Shown: positions 60,272 to 64,000 of the stretch, one piece after another | Position numbering within the stretch: position 1 is the first letter of the stretch | Layout of the letters: every line of letters begins with the position of its first letter | Source of the DNA: MPNP01 sp026710155 | GTDB lineage: Bacteria; Pseudomonadota; Alphaproteobacteria; Rhodobacterales; Rhodobacteraceae | Assembly: GCA_965200885.1 (NCBI GenBank) | Contig: OZ241737.1 | Span: forward strand, 496,001-560,000 | DNA: 64,000 bases | Reading direction: 5' to 3' | Translations under genes and position numbers: made by a program | The notes under the pieces: model-generated | Seen by the model: only the letters and a program-made list of their open reading frames with translations | Databases searched by the model: none | Told to the model about the DNA's origin: nothing

Positions 60272-60550
60272 ATGGCCGATAACACATCAAAATCACCTGC
60301 TGTCCAGCAGGCGAGAGAGGCGCATTGGGCCAAAACCCGCAATCTAACAATTGTGGTTTTGGTTATATGGGCTATTTTTGCGTTGATAGTTCATCTGTTT
60401 GCAGGTGGGCTCAACCAGATCTCGTTTATTGGTTTTCCGCTAGGGTATTACCTTGCTGTACAAGGTTCCCTGGCTATTTTTGTAATTCTCATTTTCGTTC
60501 ATAACAAGATGCAAGACCGCATTGATGACGAAGCTGGGTTAGAAGGTTAA
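60272..60550 (+). CDS. DUF4212 small subunit of Na+/solute symporter
   Basis: A 92-residue membrane protein with two hydrophobic segments. ATG 60272 follows AAGGAGG, and the longer frame is not supported. 'REAHWAKTRNLTIVVLVIWA' and 'FPLGYYLAVQGSLAIFVILI' are the DUF4212 signature, ending 'NKMQDRIDDEAG'. These proteins accompany SSS-family symporters of the acetate / organic-acid type, whose gene follows after 13 bases, and probably act as an accessory subunit. Confidence 0.93.
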   Translation: MADNTSKSPAVQQAREAHWAKTRNLTIVVLVIWAIFALIVHLFAGGLNQISFIGFPLGYYLAVQGSLAIFVILIFVHNKMQDRIDDEAGLEG

Positions 60551-60563
60551 GGGGGATAGACAA

Positions 60564-62390
60564 ATGGCAGAAGATAAGCCAAGAGATTTTATCAACAATC
60601 TACCTAAAATTTATGGGATGTACACGGGTGGTTTCATCGTGTTCATTATCATCATGGCCATACTGGAGCGATTGGGTGTTGGTGCTAATACCATCGGCAT
60701 CCTTTTCGTTGCCTTTACAGTCTTCATTTATGCAGCTATCGGATGGCTCTCAAGAACCATGAACGTTGGTGCCTATTATGTGGCAGGGCGAGAAGTGCCG
60801 CCGGTGTTCAATGGTATGGCTACCGCAGCCGACTGGATGTCGGGAGCGTCTTTTGTGGCCTTGGCCGGAGGAATTTACTTCGGTGGTCATGGATATCTGG
60901 CATTCGTTGTAGGCTGGACAGGTGGTTATGTTCTCGTTAACTCATTGATGGCTCCTTATCTGAGGAAATTCGGTTGTTATACCGTACCTGACTTCATTGG
61001 AACCAGATACGGTGGTAACCTTGCTAGGTTCGTTGCCGTCATCATTCTGTTTGTGGCATCGTTTACCTATGTGACAGCACAGATCAATGCTTCAGGAACC
61101 ATTGCTTCCCGAGCTCTTCACATACCCTTCGAGGTTGGTGTTTGGTTTGGTTTGCTGGGTATTCTTCTCTGCTCCATGCTGGGCGGCATGAGAGCCGTTA
61201 CCTGGACACAGGTTGCGCAATACATCGTCTTGATCATTGCGTATTTGGTGCCGGTTATCTGGATGTCCAATGTCCAGGGCTTTGGTATCATTCCTCACTT
61301 CAGCTATGGTGACGCTGTTCAGCGAATTGCCGAACTGGAAACTCAATGGAATGTTGGTGCAGCTGCTACTGCCGATCCGGGAATTGGTGGAGTCAGGGTT
61401 CTGACAACCCTGCACAATGATCCGGCTGGTGGTATGGCTAGTTGGAAGTTCTTTACCCTGGCACTCTGCATGATGACAGGTACTGCATCGCTTCCACACA
61501 TTCTGATGAGGTATTTTACCACTCCATCAGTACGTGATGCCAGAAAATCCGTTTCCTGGTCACTGTTCTTCATTTTCCTTCTCTACTTCACCGCACCCGC
61601 TTTGGCTACCTTGACCAAGTTGCAGGTTCTTGATCCGAATCTTGCAACCGGTATCATTGGTGACTCCATTGCCGAGGTCCAGAGTCTTGCATGGGTCCAG
61701 AACTGGTCTGATGTCAATTTCCTTAGGGTTGTAGATGGTAATGGTGATGGTATTCTACAGGTCAATGAATTCTTCATGCGACCGGACATCGTTGTGTTGG
61801 CCACTCCAGAAATCGCAGGGCTTCCTTATGTTATTTCCGGATTGGTTGCAGCCGGTGGTATGGCTGCCGCAATGTCAACCGCCGACGGTCTGCTTCTGGC
61901 TATTGCCAATGCACTCAGCCACGACCTTTACTACAAGATCATCGATCCGAATGCCGACACAAGAAAGCGTTTGATCGTTGCTCGTGTTCTCTTGATTGGT
62001 ATCGGTTGTTTGGCTGCACTTGTTGCCAGTTTGCGTTTGACAGGAATTCTGGGTGCTGTTGCCTGGGCCTTCGACTTTGCGGCTTCAGGACTGTTCTTCC
62101 CACTTGTGCTTGGTGTTTGGTGGAAACGGGCCAATAGGGCTGGTGCGGTCGCAGGCATGATCTGTGGCTTCCTTGCCGGTTCGCTCTATCTGTATTACAT
62201 CAGGTTTGCAGGTGGTGCCGAATGGTTTGGTATCGACCATCTGAGGTTTGCCATCATCGGTATGCCTGTCAGTCTGGTTGCAATGATTGTTGTAAGCCTG
62301 GCTACCGAGCCACCACCCAAGGAAATTCAGGATATGGTTGACGAGGTTCGTGATCCAACCGGTCGTGCAATTCTCGATCAATCCCAATAA
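60564..62390 (+). CDS. Sodium:solute symporter (SSS family, acetate-symporter-like)
   Basis: A 608-residue symporter of the SSS family, of the type paired with DUF4212. It carries 'SRTMNVGAYYVAGREVPPVF', 'GMATAADWMSGASFVALAGG', 'YTVPDFIGTRYGGNLARFVA' and 'TGTASLPHILMRYFTTPSVR', typical of acetate/organic-acid symporters. 'VAAGGMAAAMSTADGLLLAI' is the later Na+-site helix. An unusual soluble insertion near residue 390-400 ('VDGNGDGILQVNEFFMRPDI') looks like a calcium-binding EF-hand loop, as in some VC_2705-type members. A clear terminator follows. Confidence 0.93.
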   Translation: MAEDKPRDFINNLPKIYGMYTGGFIVFIIIMAILERLGVGANTIGILFVAFTVFIYAAIGWLSRTMNVGAYYVAGREVPPVFNGMATAADWMSGASFVALAGGIYFGGHGYLAFVVGWTGGYVLVNSLMAPYLRKFGCYTVPDFIGTRYGGNLARFVAVIILFVASFTYVTAQINASGTIASRALHIPFEVGVWFGLLGILLCSMLGGMRAVTWTQVAQYIVLIIAYLVPVIWMSNVQGFGIIPHFSYGDAVQRIAELETQWNVGAAATADPGIGGVRVLTTLHNDPAGGMASWKFFTLALCMMTGTASLPHILMRYFTTPSVRDARKSVSWSLFFIFLLYFTAPALATLTKLQVLDPNLATGIIGDSIAEVQSLAWVQNWSDVNFLRVVDGNGDGILQVNEFFMRPDIVVLATPEIAGLPYVISGLVAAGGMAAAMSTADGLLLAIANALSHDLYYKIIDPNADTRKRLIVARVLLIGIGCLAALVASLRLTGILGAVAWAFDFAASGLFFPLVLGVWWKRANRAGAVAGMICGFLAGSLYLYYIRFAGGAEWFGIDHLRFAIIGMPVSLVAMIVVSLATEPPPKEIQDMVDEVRDPTGRAILDQSQ

Positions 62391-62413
62391 ACTGGATTTT
62401 ACAGAAAATCATT

Positions 62414-62445
62414 TTGGGCAGGATGCTTATCCTGCCCAATTTATA
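62414..62445 (+). terminator. Rho-independent terminator after the symporter gene
   Basis: TTGGGCAGGAT (62414-62424), loop GCTT, ATCCTGCCCAA (62429-62439), then TTTAT. An 11-base perfect stem followed by a short T-rich stretch, 24 bases after the symporter stop. Confidence 0.75.
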
Positions 62446-62456
62446 TTGGATGAGAT

Positions 62457-62810
62457 ATGACAGGTACTCTAGGTGCATTTCCAGCCTGGGTTTTAATTTT
62501 TGATTACATAATGGGTATGATCATGTGGACCTTGATTGGTCGCTTTGGCATGAACCTGTTCCTTCCCCTGGACAGTCCTTTTTTCTTCATGAAGGCTTTT
62601 GTAAAGATGACCGATCCCATCCTCAAGGTATTCAAGCCCGTCACACCTTCATTCCTAATCCCACCCATGGTTCCATTGTTTGTTGCCTGGTTTTTCTTCA
62701 TGATCAGATTTTATCTGATGCCCTGGCTTCTGGGATATTCGGTAATGGGGATGCTCTCCTTTCCTTTGGAAAGCGAGATTGCAGCCGGGATTTACCAGAT
62801 TTTTGGTTAA
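62457..62810 (+). CDS. YggT-like small membrane protein
   Basis: A 117-residue membrane protein with two or three hydrophobic segments. 'ILIFDYIMGMIMWTLIGRFG' followed by 'FVKMTDPILKVFKPVTPSFL' and 'IPPMVPLFVAWFFFMIRFYL' resembles the YggT pattern (helix, 'T.P.l.p.r...p..ggld.sp', helix). The YggT glycine segment is replaced by 'FLIPP', so the match is partial. A ribosome site GGATGAG precedes the ATG. Function unknown; YggT proteins have been linked to osmotic tolerance and membrane organisation. Confidence 0.55.
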   Translation: MTGTLGAFPAWVLIFDYIMGMIMWTLIGRFGMNLFLPLDSPFFFMKAFVKMTDPILKVFKPVTPSFLIPPMVPLFVAWFFFMIRFYLMPWLLGYSVMGMLSFPLESEIAAGIYQIFG

Positions 62811-62914
62811 TATACCTGCAATTAACAGTTCTTTCCTATTTTGGTGGTTTGCCTCTGGCTTTGGTGTAATTTGGTGAGACAAATTCCCATATCAAAGTAA
62901 AACAGGAATGATGT

Positions 62915-64000
62915 ATGAACGAAGCAGTTGAATCAAAAGAATTACAAGCCAGAAAAAGCGGAATGAGAATCCTGCGAAGGGTTACACCCTTTCTTTGGCC
63001 CAAGAACAATCCAGGCTTTCGTTTGCGGGTCGTGCTGGCACTCCTTGCACTACTAACAGCTGAACTGATCACCGTAGGAGTACCTTTTATTTACAAGGGT
63101 GCCGTTGATTCCCTAACCAGTGATGAAGCGATTGATATCGCGGAAGTGGTTGCCATCGGGGCTATTACCTTAACCATTGCTTACGGTGTGGCCCGGGTTA
63201 TGAGTGTCTTGTTTCATGAGCTTCGGGATGTCATCTTTGCCAGGGTTGGTCAAAGAGCATTGAGAACGATTGCCCTGGAAACGTTCAAACATATTCACAA
63301 CCTTTCACTCCGATATCACATCACCCGTAAAACAGGAGGATTGTCCAGAATAGTCGAAAGGGGTGTCAAGGGAGTGGATTGGTTACTCCGTTTCGTTTTA
63401 TTTTCAATTGGACCATTGATGATCCAGCTATTGATGATTTGTACGGTATTGTGGATCGTTTTGGGATTTTGGTACTTTGCAACCATTCTGATAGCAATAT
63501 CCCTGTATGTGGTTTTTACGTTCAAGGTAACCGAATGGCGAGTGCAGATTCGCAGGGAAATGAACAAGCAGGATACCGATGCCAACCAGAAAGCCATTGA
63601 CAGTCTCCTGAATTATGAAACAGTCAAGTACTTTGGTGCAGAAGAGAGGGAAGCACAGAGGTATGACAGTTCGATGGAGAAATTCGAAGTCGCTTCTCTG
63701 AAAACCATCTATTCCCTAGCGGCCCTCAACCTTGGTCAATCCGTAATCATTATGACGGGAACCGTAATCGTCATGCTGATGGCGGCAATCGGGGTCATGA
63801 ATGGAGAGTTGTCAGTTGGTGATTTTGTATTGGTAAACTCCTACATGATTCAGGTGGCGATGCCCCTAAACTGGCTTGGAACCGTCTATCGGGAAATAAG
63901 ACAAGCCCTTATTGACATGGGAGAAATGTTTGATCTCCTCGATGTGCCCCATGAGGTCTCCGACAGTCCCGATGCCAAGCCACTGGAGATCAACGGAGGC
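62915..64000 (+). CDS. Atm1-type ABC exporter (Fe-S/glutathione-related), 5' part
   Basis: Start of an ABC half-transporter of the Atm1/HMT1 class; 362 codons are visible with no stop at the window edge, and the ATPase domain lies beyond. The membrane domain begins after a 35-residue cytoplasmic part: 'GFRLRVVLALLALLTAELIT', then 'LRYHITRKTGGLSRIVERGV'. The Atm1-specific 'DSLLNYETVKYFGAEEREAQ' and 'AMPLNWLGTVYREIRQALID' (with glutathione-contacting residues in the family) are present, followed by 'MGEMFDLLDVPHEVSDSPDA'. ATG 62915 gives the natural N-terminus, though ATGs at 62908 and 62911 also occur. The family exports glutathione-linked sulfur species or metal conjugates. Confidence 0.9.
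   Translation, partial: MNEAVESKELQARKSGMRILRRVTPFLWPKNNPGFRLRVVLALLALLTAELITVGVPFIYKGAVDSLTSDEAIDIAEVVAIGAITLTIAYGVARVMSVLFHELRDVIFARVGQRALRTIALETFKHIHNLSLRYHITRKTGGLSRIVERGVKGVDWLLRFVLFSIGPLMIQLLMICTVLWIVLGFWYFATILIAISLYVVFTFKVTEWRVQIRREMNKQDTDANQKAIDSLLNYETVKYFGAEEREAQRYDSSMEKFEVASLKTIYSLAALNLGQSVIIMTGTVIVMLMAAIGVMNGELSVGDFVLVNSYMIQVAMPLNWLGTVYREIRQALIDMGEMFDLLDVPHEVSDSPDAKPLEINGG

Noticed and set aside
1..64000. tRNA, rRNA, CRISPR arrays, replication origin
   Set aside because: Intergenic regions were read for tRNA-like TTCGA arms, regular spaced repeats and DnaA-box clusters; none was convincing.

Overview
The window reads as chromosomal DNA of an alphaproteobacterium, probably free-living or host-associated marine. 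The evidence is the order lspA / DUF3035 lipoprotein / two M16 proteases, the argH / small lipoprotein / lysA run with a divergent TlpA-like gene, an LIV-type ABC transporter, a TRAP transporter, a DUF4212 plus Na+/solute symporter pair, and an Atm1-type ABC exporter. The DNA is moderately AT-rich by eye. TTG and GTG starts are common, and several GC-richer patches (about 32.7-33.5 kb and 40.1-42.4 kb) look foreign. No tRNA, rRNA or CRISPR array was seen.

Layout. 0-3.2 kb: end of a solute-binding protein gene, a decayed transposase, and mutL. 3.4-4.3 kb: an intact ParD/ParE-type toxin-antitoxin (TA) pair with an inverted repeat over the antitoxin ribosome binding site, and a small MITE-like element. 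4.3-18.1 kb: a LacI regulator divergent from a long plus-strand operon. The operon holds a beta-hydroxyacid dehydrogenase, a complete LIV-type ABC transporter, a beta-etherase-like glutathione transferase, a DddP-like M24 protein with an altered metal site, TPP-dependent E1 alpha and beta, and an E2-like protein without a recognisable acyltransferase active site. A SAF-domain dehydrogenase follows. This is the best candidate for an undescribed catabolic system. 18.1-26.5 kb: part of an amino-acid ABC transporter, a secreted HNH/Excalibur nuclease, an M16 protease pair, a DUF3035 lipoprotein, lspA and a heparinase-like protein. 26.6-28.1 kb: a HigBA-type module whose toxin has an in-frame TGA. 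28.4-38.2 kb: tlpA-like, argH, lptM-like, lysA, a Uma2 nuclease, a FAH-family hydrolase and putA.

38.2-42.6 kb is an accessory island. It holds a DUF262 (GmrSD-like) + HEPN pair, a secreted protein gene broken at a C9 tract that may be phase variable, a fragment of an AbiEi-type antitoxin, and two diverged copies of a roughly 100-bp repeat. 42.6-46.5 kb: a TRAP transporter and an MBL-fold protein. 46.8-48.4 kb: an AbiEi-type antitoxin with a badly decayed AbiEii toxin. 48.9-52.6 kb: an orphan DNA methyltransferase, an acetolactate-synthase-like enzyme and an MltB-type lytic transglycosylase. 52.6-56.7 kb: a minus-strand cluster combining a DotM/IcmP/TrbA homologue with a PilV-like pilin, a prepilin-peptidase-like membrane protein and a PilM-like protein, i.e. 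relics or relatives of I-type conjugation / type IVB secretion parts. 57.2-64 kb: a class III aminotransferase + APH-fold kinase pair, the DUF4212/symporter pair, a YggT-like protein and the start of an Atm1-type exporter.

TA genes recur. One module is intact, two have intact antitoxins with broken toxins, and one antitoxin is a fragment, which suggests a region that repeatedly gains and then silences addiction modules.
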